This document shows, piece after piece, positions 1-6,984 of a stretch of 10,905 nt of DNA. The translations under genes were made by a program, and so were the position numbers. The notes beneath the pieces are model-generated. The model did no database searches and was not told the origin of the DNA. It saw only the letters and a list, made by a program, of their open reading frames with translations. Numbering within the stretch: the first letter of the stretch is position 1; the number at the start of each line of letters is the position of its first letter. The stretch comes from Bacillota bacterium. GTDB taxonomy: Bacteria > Bacillota > Clostridia > Acetivibrionales > DSM-1351. The DNA is taken from contig JAEWAX010000154.1 of NCBI GenBank assembly GCA_023391425.1, forward strand, positions 1-10,905, written 5' to 3'.

Positions 1-61
1 TAGAATTTGTTTATCTTAATCTCTATTCAACCATGAATAAAGCATGTTTACAATATTAAGT

Positions 62-1996
62 TCAAAGTACTCCAGCTTTGCTAAGCTCTGAAATCACATG
101 AACATACATTGCATGAGACCAGGTAAGGGGAATTATCCAATCTGGTTTACCAGTATCTTTATTGCGTTGTTCAGGCAATAAACCCAGTTGAGTTCTTGAA
201 TCTGCTGCCCAGTACAGATATTCCTTTGCTTTTGAATAATTTCCTATCTTTGTATGGTACAAAGCCACCCATAATGTTGTTAGTATCCATGGATTTCCAC
301 CGATATAACTATCATTTTCATATCGCTTTATGCCTCCTATTTTATTAGAGGTCAACATCTGCTCGATTAGTGATACAGTGTCCTTTATCATAGGGTCATT
401 AGCATCAAAAACATCAAATGGAATACTTAGCCCAACTAAACTCACATCAACTATCCAGTCCTCTAAAGTTACATCTCTCATGTAACCCTTTGGGTTTACT
501 TTAATCATAGTGGTATTCTCAGAGGGTTCCTGTCCCCACCCATTAAGTTTTACTCTAACGCTTCTGATAAAGCGTCTATAGTCTTCCTTCCAAAAGCATT
601 TTACAATTGCTTGCTTTATCCTGTCTGCAGTATCATTCCACTTTTTATAGTTTTCACTTGATTTACCCAGAATTTTCGCTATCTCCGTAGCTGAACTGAG
701 TCCTGCATACACAGCGGCTGAGGAATACGCATGCTCTCCATATCGTTCCTCCCACAAATCAAAACTTGGTTTTGGCAAATCAGTTTCTTCATCAATAAAT
801 CCAATTAAGAAATTTGCACCAGCCTCCACACTACTCCAAACGGATTGGAGAAAATCTACTTCCTTTATGTAATTATAATGGTTAAGCATACCCCAAATTA
901 AGGTTCCTGTTTCATCAATTTGCAATCCCCAGCATGGTCCAAGGTTTCCATCCATATGGTACCTTTGTTGCCAGCTTCCATCCTCATCTTGTACATTTAT
1001 AGCCCATTTATAAAAATTATCAACACATTGACTTAGTCCTGCTATATCTAAAGCTGTTGTTATAAATGCAGCGTCTCTGCCCCAGCAATATGCATATCTA
1101 CCACATTTGGTGAAATATTCGTCTACCTCAGGAGCCGCCAACAAGCCTCCGCTTTTCTTATCATACATTAATCTGAAAACCAATAAAGACCTTCTATACA
1201 AATCATCCAACAAATTAATTCCTGATTTCATTGGCTTTAGATATTCTAAAAAGTCCTTCCAATATTGCTCTGTATCACTAAACATTGTTTGCGCACCAAT
1301 AACTTTTGATTCCCTAATTAGGCTTTTGCATCCTTTTAGTGTATTACTGGCGCATATATACAGATTAAAGTATTTAATCTCATTTTCTTCAAACTTGCCC
1401 AACTCCCATTCTACAGCTGCATCCTTCATCATACCTATATCATCTTTACCAAAAAGCTGTGTACTAACAGCAGCATCATTTGCATTGTTACCAATTTGGA
1501 ATGCAGTAGCGGGATTATCTGAAAATATAGACAAATAATTATTACTTCTATAATGAATTAAGGCTTCGTTATTAAAGTCAAACAACGTACATGCGACATC
1601 AGGATCTGAATTAGTTGCCGCTGAAAATGTAACTAATCCGAGTTCCCTTTGCTGAGGTAAAATATTTTGTATTTCAAATCTTCTTACAAACACATCCTTA
1701 TGAGGATCTACAAAATCATATAGTATAACCTTATATCCATCAAAATAGTTTATTATCGTACTCTTTACTATATTTGTATCTAGCAAATATTCTTGATAAT
1801 GTTCGCAGCGCTGGTCATTCAACCACACTGTACTTTGATTTCTATTTTTTATAAAAATGCCACAAAGCATTTTGTCAAACTGCTGTAAATAATCAATGTT
1901 TGGCCAAAATAGCCTCAGTAACTCTGCTTTATCACTCAAGCAAACCAGCATTGATGAATTGCCTGTAATGGCATTATTGTAATATGACTTCTGCAT
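62..1996 (-). CDS. GH15 family glycoside hydrolase (glucoamylase/glucodextranase-like), cytoplasmic
   Basis: Predicted inverting alpha-glucosidase that releases glucose from the ends of alpha-glucans. Related GH15 enzymes act on starch dextrins, glycogen, dextran or trehalose, and the substrate cannot be read here. The chosen ATG at 1996 gives 644 residues and has GGAGG five bases upstream. An upstream in-frame ATG at 2035 would add 13 residues but would place this ribosome-binding site inside the gene. Seen: an N-terminal beta-rich domain (about 1-245), then the (alpha/alpha)6 catalytic domain with WGRDAAF at about 305-311, DLWEERYG at about 413-420 and GLLPEQ at about 605-610. By family knowledge the Glu in LWEE (416 or 417) is the general acid, and the Glu in LPEQ (609) is the general base. 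There is no signal peptide, so it should work inside the cell. It is divergent from the glycosyltransferase at 2227. Family is secure; substrate is open. Confidence 0.9.
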   Translation of the reverse strand: MQKSYYNNAITGNSSMLVCLSDKAELLRLFWPNIDYLQQFDKMLCGIFIKNRNQSTVWLNDQRCEHYQEYLLDTNIVKSTIINYFDGYKVILYDFVDPHKDVFVRRFEIQNILPQQRELGLVTFSAATNSDPDVACTLFDFNNEALIHYRSNNYLSIFSDNPATAFQIGNNANDAAVSTQLFGKDDIGMMKDAAVEWELGKFEENEIKYFNLYICASNTLKGCKSLIRESKVIGAQTMFSDTEQYWKDFLEYLKPMKSGINLLDDLYRRSLLVFRLMYDKKSGGLLAAPEVDEYFTKCGRYAYCWGRDAAFITTALDIAGLSQCVDNFYKWAINVQDEDGSWQQRYHMDGNLGPCWGLQIDETGTLIWGMLNHYNYIKEVDFLQSVWSSVEAGANFLIGFIDEETDLPKPSFDLWEERYGEHAYSSAAVYAGLSSATEIAKILGKSSENYKKWNDTADRIKQAIVKCFWKEDYRRFIRSVRVKLNGWGQEPSENTTMIKVNPKGYMRDVTLEDWIVDVSLVGLSIPFDVFDANDPMIKDTVSLIEQMLTSNKIGGIKRYENDSYIGGNPWILTTLWVALYHTKIGNYSKAKEYLYWAADSRTQLGLLPEQRNKDTGKPDWIIPLTWSHAMYVHVISELSKAGVL

Positions 1997-2052
1997 AAAA
2001 ACCTCCATGAACCGCAATACGTGAGAAACTAACATAAGTAAATTATTCCAAA

Positions 2053-2078
2053 TTAATCCTTTAAGGATTAAGCTTAAT
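2053..2078. promoter_or_regulatory. Overlapping palindromes at the GH15 transcription start (operator candidate)
   Basis: TTAATCCTT-T-AAGGATTAA (2053-2071) is a perfect 9-base inverted repeat around one central base. The 12-base palindrome ATTAAGCTTAAT (2067-2078) overlaps it. Both lie just downstream of the candidate -10 element, where a repressor would block the GH15 promoter. No regulator gene is adjacent, and assignment as an operator is inference. Confidence 0.4.
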
Positions 2079-2080
2079 TT

Positions 2081-2089
2081 ATTATAACA
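2081..2089 (-). promoter_or_regulatory. Candidate extended -10 promoter for the GH15 gene
   Basis: On the minus strand TATAAT (2081-2086) is preceded by TG one base upstream (2088-2089), forming an extended -10 element. No good -35 is visible, which is typical of extended -10 promoters. Transcription would start near 2074 and leave a leader of about 78 bases before the ATG at 1996. Confidence 0.4.
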
Positions 2090-2148
2090 TATAAAGAATA
2101 ATACCGCTAAAAATGAAATTTATATCAATTTCAATAAGTATAAATATT

Positions 2149-2167
2149 TTTGCATTTTTGGTGCAAA
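2149..2167. repeat. Inverted repeat TTTGCA-N7-TGCAAA upstream of the glycosyltransferase
   Basis: Two 6-base arms (2149-2154 and 2162-2167) flank a T-rich 7-base spacer in the divergent intergenic region, about 60 bases before the glycosyltransferase start. It could be a regulator site for the plus-strand gene. The arms are short and chance occurrence in AT-rich DNA is possible. Confidence 0.25.
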
Positions 2168-2226
2168 CTATTGTGGATAAACGAGTTCTTTGATTCACAC
2201 GTAATTAACAGTTGCTGGAGGATTTA

Positions 2227-3486
2227 ATGCAAACAATTTTTTACTACGTTGGCTTTTATTTAAGTGAGCTTATTCAGATAGTTATTTTTATTGCAGGTTG
2301 CTATTTTTTTGGAATATCTATCTTTGGATGGGTAAAGAGAAAAGAGAAAGCGTCTTATAAAACAACCCCTAAAAAGAGCTTTGCCCTTGTTGTTGCCGCT
2401 CATAATGAGGAATTGGTGATTAGTCATATTATAGACAGCCTTTTAAAGCTAAGTTACCCTAGTGAACTATATGATATTTTTGTAATCGCAGATAACTGTA
2501 CTGACAACACCGCTGTAATAGCCCAATCTCTTGGTGCGAAGGTACATATCCGTGAAAATAATACTCAAAAGGGAAAGGGTCACGCATTAGAATGGATGTT
2601 CGATAGAATATTTAAAATGGAGCGTCACTATGATGCCATTGCTATATTTGATGCAGATAACCTAGTCTCGCCAAATTTTCTCTTAGAAATGAATATGCAG
2701 CTTTGCAAAGGTCATAAAGTTGTTCAAGGCTATATTGATAGCAAAAATCCCTATGATAGCTGGATTACCTGCTCCTATTCCATTGCCTTCTGGCTATCAA
2801 ATCGCATATTTCAGTTGCCGAGGTATTATCTCAATCTGAGCTGTAGCTTATGTGGTACAGGCTTTTGTATAGATACCTCAGTTTTAAAAGAACTAAAATG
2901 GGGTGCTACTTGCTTAACAGAAGATCTTGAATATACGATGAAGCTAGCGCTAAACGGAATAAAGATTTCATGGGCACATCAAGCGATAGTATACGATGAG
3001 AAGCCTCTAACACTAATGCAATCCTGGAAGCAGCGTAAACGATGGATGCGGGGTCATGCTGATTGTGCAAGCAAATACCTCGGTCCGTTGTTCAAGCAAG
3101 CATTTTCACAAGGTGACCTAATTTCACTTGACTGCGCACTATATCTGTTTCAGCCTATCAGATTTATATTCATAGGCTTAATGACAGTAATGATGTGGAT
3201 TCAAACAGTATACCCAGAGTTTCCCCTATTTAATATTCAATATGTTTTTCCCGTTCAGGTATGGTATATAATGGGTATATTTGAAATGTTCTATGGACCA
3301 TTAATCATTATAGCAGAGAAGAAATTTAGCTTACCAGTACTTTTAGGCTTTGTAATATATCCTTTTTACTGTCTCACATGGGTACCTATTACTATTCAAG
3401 GCTTTTTAGAAAAGGATAATAAAGAATGGAATCATACTGCTCATACACGCCAAATGAGTATTAGTGATGTGGAAAATGGAAACTGA
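2227..3486 (+). CDS. Membrane family 2 glycosyltransferase, processive (cellulose/hyaluronan synthase-like)
   Basis: Predicted inner-membrane enzyme that polymerises a beta-linked polysaccharide from a nucleotide sugar and may extrude it. The ATG at 2227 (419 residues) has GGAGG five bases upstream; the in-frame TTG at 2212 lies before this site and is not preferred. Seen: an N-terminal membrane helix (about 8-34), then the GT-A fold with VVAAHNEE (about 55-62), DNCTDNT (about 89-95), the metal-binding DAD at 142-144, TED at 231-233 holding the probable catalytic base, and QRKRW at 269-273, the Q(Q/R)xRW motif of processive synthases. Three C-terminal hydrophobic segments follow. There is no PilZ domain, so cyclic-di-GMP control is not indicated. 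Sugar specificity cannot be told. It ends before a strong terminator and appears monocistronic. Confidence 0.88.
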   Translation: MQTIFYYVGFYLSELIQIVIFIAGCYFFGISIFGWVKRKEKASYKTTPKKSFALVVAAHNEELVISHIIDSLLKLSYPSELYDIFVIADNCTDNTAVIAQSLGAKVHIRENNTQKGKGHALEWMFDRIFKMERHYDAIAIFDADNLVSPNFLLEMNMQLCKGHKVVQGYIDSKNPYDSWITCSYSIAFWLSNRIFQLPRYYLNLSCSLCGTGFCIDTSVLKELKWGATCLTEDLEYTMKLALNGIKISWAHQAIVYDEKPLTLMQSWKQRKRWMRGHADCASKYLGPLFKQAFSQGDLISLDCALYLFQPIRFIFIGLMTVMMWIQTVYPEFPLFNIQYVFPVQVWYIMGIFEMFYGPLIIIAEKKFSLPVLLGFVIYPFYCLTWVPITIQGFLEKDNKEWNHTAHTRQMSISDVENGN

Positions 3487-3540
3487 TAGGCCATTATTTC
3501 TGTAGTCCGACAGTTTAAGAATCGAATTCAAAATAGTGGA

Positions 3541-3594
3541 TTAAAAAACAATTGATGTAAAGTATTTTAATGCTTTACATCAATTGTTTTTTAA
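3541..3594. terminator. Bidirectional intrinsic terminator between convergent genes
   Basis: A perfect 22-base-pair stem (3541-3562 with 3573-3594) encloses a 10-base loop. The outer stem is an A-run on one side and a T-run on the other, so each strand ends its hairpin in a U-tract. It lies between the glycosyltransferase (plus) and the anti-sigma gene (minus), and should stop transcription from both. Confidence 0.9.
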
Positions 3595-3599
3595 TTTAT

Positions 3600-3710
3600 A
3601 GGCAACCACCAGCTGGTGGTACTTGACTTTGCTCCCATTGAGTCTTAGAAATCACAATCTAGGGCTAGCTTATCCTCCGGATTTAATGCGGGAGTATTAG
3701 CAGTAGACAT
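3600..3710 (-). other. Coding-like stretch downstream of the anti-sigma gene, possible decayed small gene
   Basis: Ten bases after the anti-sigma stop, the minus strand has an ATG (3710) opening a 21-codon frame that starts MSTANTPALNPEDKLAL and ends at 3648. No ribosome-binding site precedes it. Immediately after, a second frame reads SKTQWEQSQVPPAGGCL and stops near 3600. The two frames abut as if one small gene had suffered a frameshift. The perfect 16-base palindrome at 3605-3620 lies inside. I recognise no family, and the stretch could simply be the 3' untranslated region of the sigma operon. Confidence 0.25.
3605..3620. repeat. Perfect 16-base palindrome ACCACCAGCTGGTGGT
   Basis: The sequence is its own reverse complement and is GC-rich against an AT-rich background. 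It lies ten bases from the terminator stem at 3541-3594. It has no loop, so a hairpin would have to open its centre. A protein site or a remnant of coding sequence are both possible. Confidence 0.5.
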
Positions 3711-3719
3711 AGGATAAAA

Positions 3720-4694
3720 TCACTTAATAGACTCAGCAATCTTTATCAGTTCATCCTTACTTAATTCTCCTTTTCCCATTAGTCCATAAAGTACTCCATT
3801 ATATTCCCAATCAATGCTTTTGCCATCAGATATAACAGCATCCACCTCATTAACTTTAGCTTTCTCTATTTCGCCATCTGTTGAAAATATATAACCAGTT
3901 TCTTCATCAGCAAATCTTTGTTGTATCCATATATATTTTCCTGTAGCCTCATTTGTAAAATATATGTTAATATATTTACTATTGCTGACAGTTCCTTTTT
4001 CATCTTTATAGAATTGTGCTCTATCAAATTTATAACCTTCTGGTAAATAACTTGGAAGGATTACATTAAAGCAAGTATACTTATTCAAATCGTCAGAGTT
4101 TTTAATTTCAAGCTTACTTTCTTTTTCCATTTTTTCATGTTGTGCTTCAGTTACAATCTCACCGTTTGAAAAATCAACGATTTTTTCACCATCTGCTGTA
4201 TACATTCCTCCTGCATTTTGTTTTGATAATACTTCTAAGGGCTTTCCGTCTTTATCAAAGAGCTTACCTTTTAGCTTCTCTGGAATAGGGCGTGTTTCTG
4301 TTTCAGGGTATTCCATTTGTACAGCAGTTATATGTCCAAGAGAAACTGATTTCGTTACCTTTCCAATCAGATTCTGTACCAAATCCTGTGCAAATGTGGT
4401 TTGCATCATTATAGTACATACAACGGCAAGAGCTGCTGCTACAACAGCAATACGCCTAATTTTATTTACTTTTTTCATATTACTATCTCCCTTATTCACA
4501 TTCATATTTTTCTGAATTTTCTTTAAAACAGCTTCTTTATTGCTGTCTTTACTAAAATCTTTACTTGCTAAATTCATACCTAGATTTAGAAGTTCATGGT
4601 TTTCCTCATAATCCGATTTATGCGAAATATCAATACCATCTAAATAATCATCCATCTCATTTGAGAATCGGTCTTCTCTACTTAGTTTACTCAT
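3720..4694 (-). CDS. Membrane anti-sigma-like protein with C-terminal DUF4367
   Basis: Likely regulates the sigma factor encoded just upstream. The 324-residue protein has an acidic cytoplasmic N-terminus (1-77), one membrane helix (about 80-103, ending TTFAQ) and an outward-facing domain. Residues about 207-323 (VILPSYLPEGYKF through the YGLMGKGELSKDEL region) match DUF4367, a domain common behind sigma factors in Firmicutes. No zinc-binding HxxxCxxC anti-sigma motif is present. The start codon overlaps the sigma stop as ATGA, with GAGGTGA upstream inside the sigma gene, so the two are translationally coupled. An internal ATG at 4478 with AAGGGAGA upstream could make a 252-residue form lacking the cytoplasmic part. 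The anti-sigma role is inferred from topology and position, and the external signal is unknown. Confidence 0.8.
   Translation of the reverse strand: MSKLSREDRFSNEMDDYLDGIDISHKSDYEENHELLNLGMNLASKDFSKDSNKEAVLKKIQKNMNVNKGDSNMKKVNKIRRIAVVAAALAVVCTIMMQTTFAQDLVQNLIGKVTKSVSLGHITAVQMEYPETETRPIPEKLKGKLFDKDGKPLEVLSKQNAGGMYTADGEKIVDFSNGEIVTEAQHEKMEKESKLEIKNSDDLNKYTCFNVILPSYLPEGYKFDRAQFYKDEKGTVSNSKYINIYFTNEATGKYIWIQQRFADEETGYIFSTDGEIEKAKVNEVDAVISDGKSIDWEYNGVLYGLMGKGELSKDELIKIAESIK
4476..4493 (-). promoter_or_regulatory. Possible internal translation start in the DUF4367 gene
   Basis: AAGGGAGA (4486-4493) stands before an in-frame ATG at 4478 (codon 73), with eight bases between GGGAG and ATG. The codons after it read MKKVNKIRR and lead straight into the membrane helix, like a normal signal-anchor N-terminus. 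Use in the cell is inference. Confidence 0.35.
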
Positions 4695-5257
4695 AGTGCT
4701 TCACCTCGTTCTATTTCATTTTTTAACTTTTTCAGCATCCGATAAACTATTATGCCAACATTACTCTCTGTGATGTTTAGGAGCTGCGCAATCTCCTTAT
4801 TTTTTAAAGCCGCACCAAACTTGAGGGCTACAATGTTTCTTTCCCTTACACTTAAACTGTTCAGAGCTTGCGACAGCCTATCATTAGTTTCACCTTTTAT
4901 TACAATACCTTCTGGATCTTTGTTAGTTGAAAACAAGTCATGAATTGTTTCAAAAGAAAGAATTCTATGCCTCTTTTGGTCTCTGAAATAATCATTTACC
5001 ACATTTCTGGCTATTGCAAATAACCAGACTTCAAAAGGTGATTTGCTTTGAGTATATGTATCAATTTTCCTCATTACCTTTTCAAAAACTTGACTGGTCA
5101 AATCTTCTGTTGTGAAATGGCAATATACACGATAGTATATATAGTTAAAAATTCTCTTATAATAGGTTTCAAAAATGTAATCAAACTCTTTTTCTATGTA
5201 TACTTTGTCTTGTAATTCCTTTTGTAATAAGGGATTACACAGCACCTCCTGCTCCAT
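4691..5257 (-). CDS. ECF-type RNA polymerase sigma factor
   Basis: Directs RNA polymerase to alternative promoters. The 188-residue protein has region 2 at about 29-97 (YYKRIFNYIYYR, the TTEDLTSQVFEKV stretch, then PFEVWLFAIARNVVNDYFR) and region 4 at about 130-182 (LSVRERNIVALKF, then the helix-turn-helix NKEIAQLLNITESNVGIIVYR). Regions 1 and 3 are absent, which defines the ECF class. The ATG at 5257 is preceded by AAGGAG at about ten bases, a slightly long spacing. It is the first gene of a two-gene operon and overlaps its probable anti-sigma partner by four bases. A TGTAAT-N16-CGTATT element upstream suggests that it drives its own transcription. Target genes cannot be read from this window. 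Confidence 0.92.
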   Translation of the reverse strand: MEQEVLCNPLLQKELQDKVYIEKEFDYIFETYYKRIFNYIYYRVYCHFTTEDLTSQVFEKVMRKIDTYTQSKSPFEVWLFAIARNVVNDYFRDQKRHRILSFETIHDLFSTNKDPEGIVIKGETNDRLSQALNSLSVRERNIVALKFGAALKNKEIAQLLNITESNVGIIVYRMLKKLKNEIERGEAL

Positions 5258-5280
5258 GTTTATGCTTCTCCTTCCAAATT

Positions 5281-5296
5281 TTACTTAGCTAAGTAA
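5281..5296. promoter_or_regulatory. Perfect 16-base palindrome between promoter and sigma gene (operator candidate)
   Basis: TTACTTAGCTAAGTAA is exactly self-complementary. It lies directly after the predicted transcription start and about 23 bases before the sigma start codon. A dimeric regulator bound there would block the operon. With no loop it is a poor RNA hairpin, which favours a DNA site. Confidence 0.45.
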
Positions 5297-5307
5297 CTTC
5301 ATATGTT

Positions 5308-5335
5308 AATACGCAAAAATCTGCATTTCATTACA
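5308..5335 (-). promoter_or_regulatory. Candidate autoregulatory ECF promoter (TGTAAT-N16-CGTATT)
   Basis: On the minus strand TGTAAT (5330-5335) and CGTATT (5308-5313) are separated by 16 bases. This layout resembles Bacillus ECF promoters, which pair a TGAAAC/TGTAAC-type -35 with CGTA/CGTC-type -10. Transcription would begin near 5301, giving a leader of about 45 bases before the sigma ATG. No typical housekeeping promoter is visible here. Confidence 0.5.
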
Positions 5336-5468
5336 AAAATTCTATCTAATAAAAATATACTTCTTTGCTTTGTGTTCTCAAACTAGAGGTCGGGACGTTA
5401 TAGTTCCTGCGGGAATCAAGGAAGGAGGTAATTGTATAAATAAGGATGTTTATGTTAATATTCTGTAG
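5310..5468 (+). pseudogene. Possible 3' remnant of a plus-strand gene
   Basis: The plus frame from 5310 to the TAG at 5466-5468 is open for 52 codons and ends with coding-like sequence, including GRDVIVPAGIKEGGNC and then NKDVYVNIL. It has no ribosome-binding site or ATG start, and its first half overlaps the minus-strand sigma promoter. A hairpin at 5537-5573 follows 70 bases later, as expected for an old gene end. I recognise no family. It may be chance. Confidence 0.25.
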
Positions 5469-5536
5469 TATCAGAGTAAAACCTTTAAAGCCAAGTGTTT
5501 TTTGTTGCGAGAATTGATTAATTACATATCCTATCT

Positions 5537-5573
5537 AACATAGACCACGGTTATTAAGTCCGTGGTCTATGTT
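5537..5573. terminator. Hairpin between the ankyrin gene and the sigma operon
   Basis: A perfect 14-base-pair stem (5537-5550 with 5560-5573) has a 9-base loop. On the plus strand it is followed by a weak U-rich stretch (GTTTATT). On the minus strand, the direction of the ankyrin gene, the run after the stem is poor in T. It probably ends ankyrin transcription, but it may be the terminator of the decayed plus-strand frame. Confidence 0.6.
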
Positions 5574-5624
5574 TATTAAACAATGGATTTATTTTGTTTT
5601 TGTTATGCGCTTTTAAAAACAATA

Positions 5625-6638
5625 TTATTCCTGGGCCCCATGTAACCTAAGAAAATCTATTGCATCTTGGTTATTTTGCGCCTTTGCTCTATCAAGTGGA
5701 GTCTGTTTATATTGATTTTTAGTATTTATGTCTGCACCATGTTCAATCAAAAATTTAAGACCAGCAATATTATTATAGTCAGCAAAATTATGCAAAGGAG
5801 GAAACGGCTTTAGATTGCAATTTATATCACAACCATATTCAAACAGCAATTGAAGCAACTCGGTATCTTTTGTGTGAATCGCAAGGCTAAAGCCCTTTTT
5901 ATCAACTTCTTTATTAAATACTTCTCGATAATTATTGCAGATAAATTTTACAATATCTGCTGAATAGGTAAATGCTATTTCCAAAGGGGTATCTGCTAAA
6001 GAAACCTTACCAACATTAGCTCCTGCTCCAGCTATAGCTGTAAACCCAATTATATTGTTATTCCTTGCACATAGACCAAGTGGAGTACCACAATATGCTA
6101 TTTTCTTATCAAGATCTTTTAATTTAGCATTTTCTACAAGTTTTAAAATCTTGTCAGTATTATTTTCATAACAAGCATAAGCTAACGTTTCCTTAATTTT
6201 TTCTTTTTTTATAGATTGTTTTAATATTTGCTTTCTTTCAATGTCATATGGCTCAACACCATATTCTTGAAATAGGATTAACTCAAATACATCGTGAGTA
6301 AACAGTTCTGGATTATAAAGCGGAATAAATTTATATGAGGAGACAGAATCAGCTTCTACTCGAATAAGTAATATTCCTCTTCCTCGCAATATATTTTCAA
6401 TCCGTTCAGAAAATGTTTCAAAAACTTCTACTGTCTCAATTTTATATATAGCACCATCTTTATTTATTTCAAATAATCCACTTGTAAACGAGTACTCCGT
6501 CGCCTCAATTAAGTAGCAATAATTATCAAAATGTATAGAGTCGACTATTTCATTTATTAAGGTTTCAACAGTTTTATCTGTAAAACACTTCTCTGATTCA
6601 GTTACATTAATTTTAGTTGATTCCTCAAGCTCCGTAAT
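5625..6638 (-). CDS. Ankyrin-repeat protein, probable ATT start
   Basis: Probable protein-binding scaffold; partner unknown. Between an in-frame TAA (6639-6641) and the TTG at 6389 the frame is open for 83 codons and contains no ATG, GTG or TTG. The first codon, ATT at 6636-6638, has GGAGGT (6643-6648) four bases upstream, while the TTG at 6389 has no ribosome-binding site. From ATT the product is 337 residues. The first 83 read as ordinary protein (YLIEATEYSFTSGLFEINKD) and flow into the rest. Residues about 147-337 hold five to six degenerate ankyrin repeats, clearest at the end (PPLHNFADYNNIAGLKFLIE, then HGADINTKNQYKQTPLDRA). No signal peptide or membrane segment is seen, so it is likely cytoplasmic. 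It has its own transcription unit. The N-terminal domain is unrecognised. If ATT is not used, the gene may be a start-codon mutant. Confidence 0.7.
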   Translation of the reverse strand: MTELEESTKINVTESEKCFTDKTVETLINEIVDSIHFDNYCYLIEATEYSFTSGLFEINKDGAIYKIETVEVFETFSERIENILRGRGILLIRVEADSVSSYKFIPLYNPELFTHDVFELILFQEYGVEPYDIERKQILKQSIKKEKIKETLAYACYENNTDKILKLVENAKLKDLDKKIAYCGTPLGLCARNNNIIGFTAIAGAGANVGKVSLADTPLEIAFTYSADIVKFICNNYREVFNKEVDKKGFSLAIHTKDTELLQLLFEYGCDINCNLKPFPPLHNFADYNNIAGLKFLIEHGADINTKNQYKQTPLDRAKAQNNQDAIDFLRLHGAQE

Positions 6639-6648
6639 TTAGACCTCC
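6636..6648 (-). promoter_or_regulatory. Ribosome-binding site paired with an ATT start codon
   Basis: GGAGGT (6643-6648), CTAA, then ATT (6636-6638). The spacing is ideal and a stop codon in the same frame lies between them, so translation cannot come from further upstream. AUU is a known rare start codon, as in infC of Escherichia coli, where it makes expression depend on IF3 level. Confidence 0.55.
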
Positions 6649-6819
6649 AAACTCGTATTTATATCTAAAGTCGTATTAGTATTACTTCTTTTATATTATC
6701 AAATATGTAAATATCCCCACTGTTGTAAAAATTACTATCACAACAACCATCGTTTTACTACTGCATTACATATCACTTTTATCATTAAAATACTCTATGT
6801 AATACTGTTTATTACATTT

Positions 6820-6850
6820 TTATTCAACGCTCATACCCAAACTCCTCCTT
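6820..6850 (-). other. Strong ribosome-binding site followed by a four-codon frame
   Basis: AAGGAGG precedes ATG (6832-6834) by about nine bases, and the frame is M-S-V-E then TAA (6820-6822). A TTG six bases before the ATG is in the same frame. This may be a leader peptide or the remains of a gene start. No larger gene follows within 180 bases. Confidence 0.3.
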
Positions 6851-6984
6851 AATTTTTAGTTTTATTCCATTATCTGATATAAGTTATTATTTGCCCAACA
6901 TATACCAATACTATTACATATAAACATTATCATAAAATAGAAATGTATTATATATCAAACATTTGACTATTAATTTGTGGCACC

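Larger units (their letters stand above)
5258..5624. other. Intergenic region between the sigma operon and the ankyrin gene
   Basis: This 367-base gap holds the sigma operon promoter, the 16-base palindrome, the coding-like remnant and the hairpin listed separately. Around 5405-5416 the plus strand also reads TTCC-TGCG-GGAA, a short stem with a UNCG-type tetraloop if transcribed. No standard RNA gene is recognisable. Confidence 0.6.

Noticed and set aside
1107..1538. 143-codon plus-strand open frame inside the GH15 gene
   Set aside because: It runs antisense to a gene with clear catalytic motifs, has no ribosome-binding site and gives a low-complexity product.
2212..2226. TTG at 2212 as start of the glycosyltransferase
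   Set aside because: The ribosome-binding site GGAGG (2217-2221) lies after it and is ideally spaced for the ATG at 2227.
4752..4943. 63-codon plus-strand frame opposite the first sigma gene
   Set aside because: It is the complement of conserved region 4 coding sequence, with no ribosome-binding site.
5400..5425. UNCG-type tetraloop hairpin as a possible small RNA
   Set aside because: The stem is only four to five base pairs and no matching promoter and terminator frame it as a unit.
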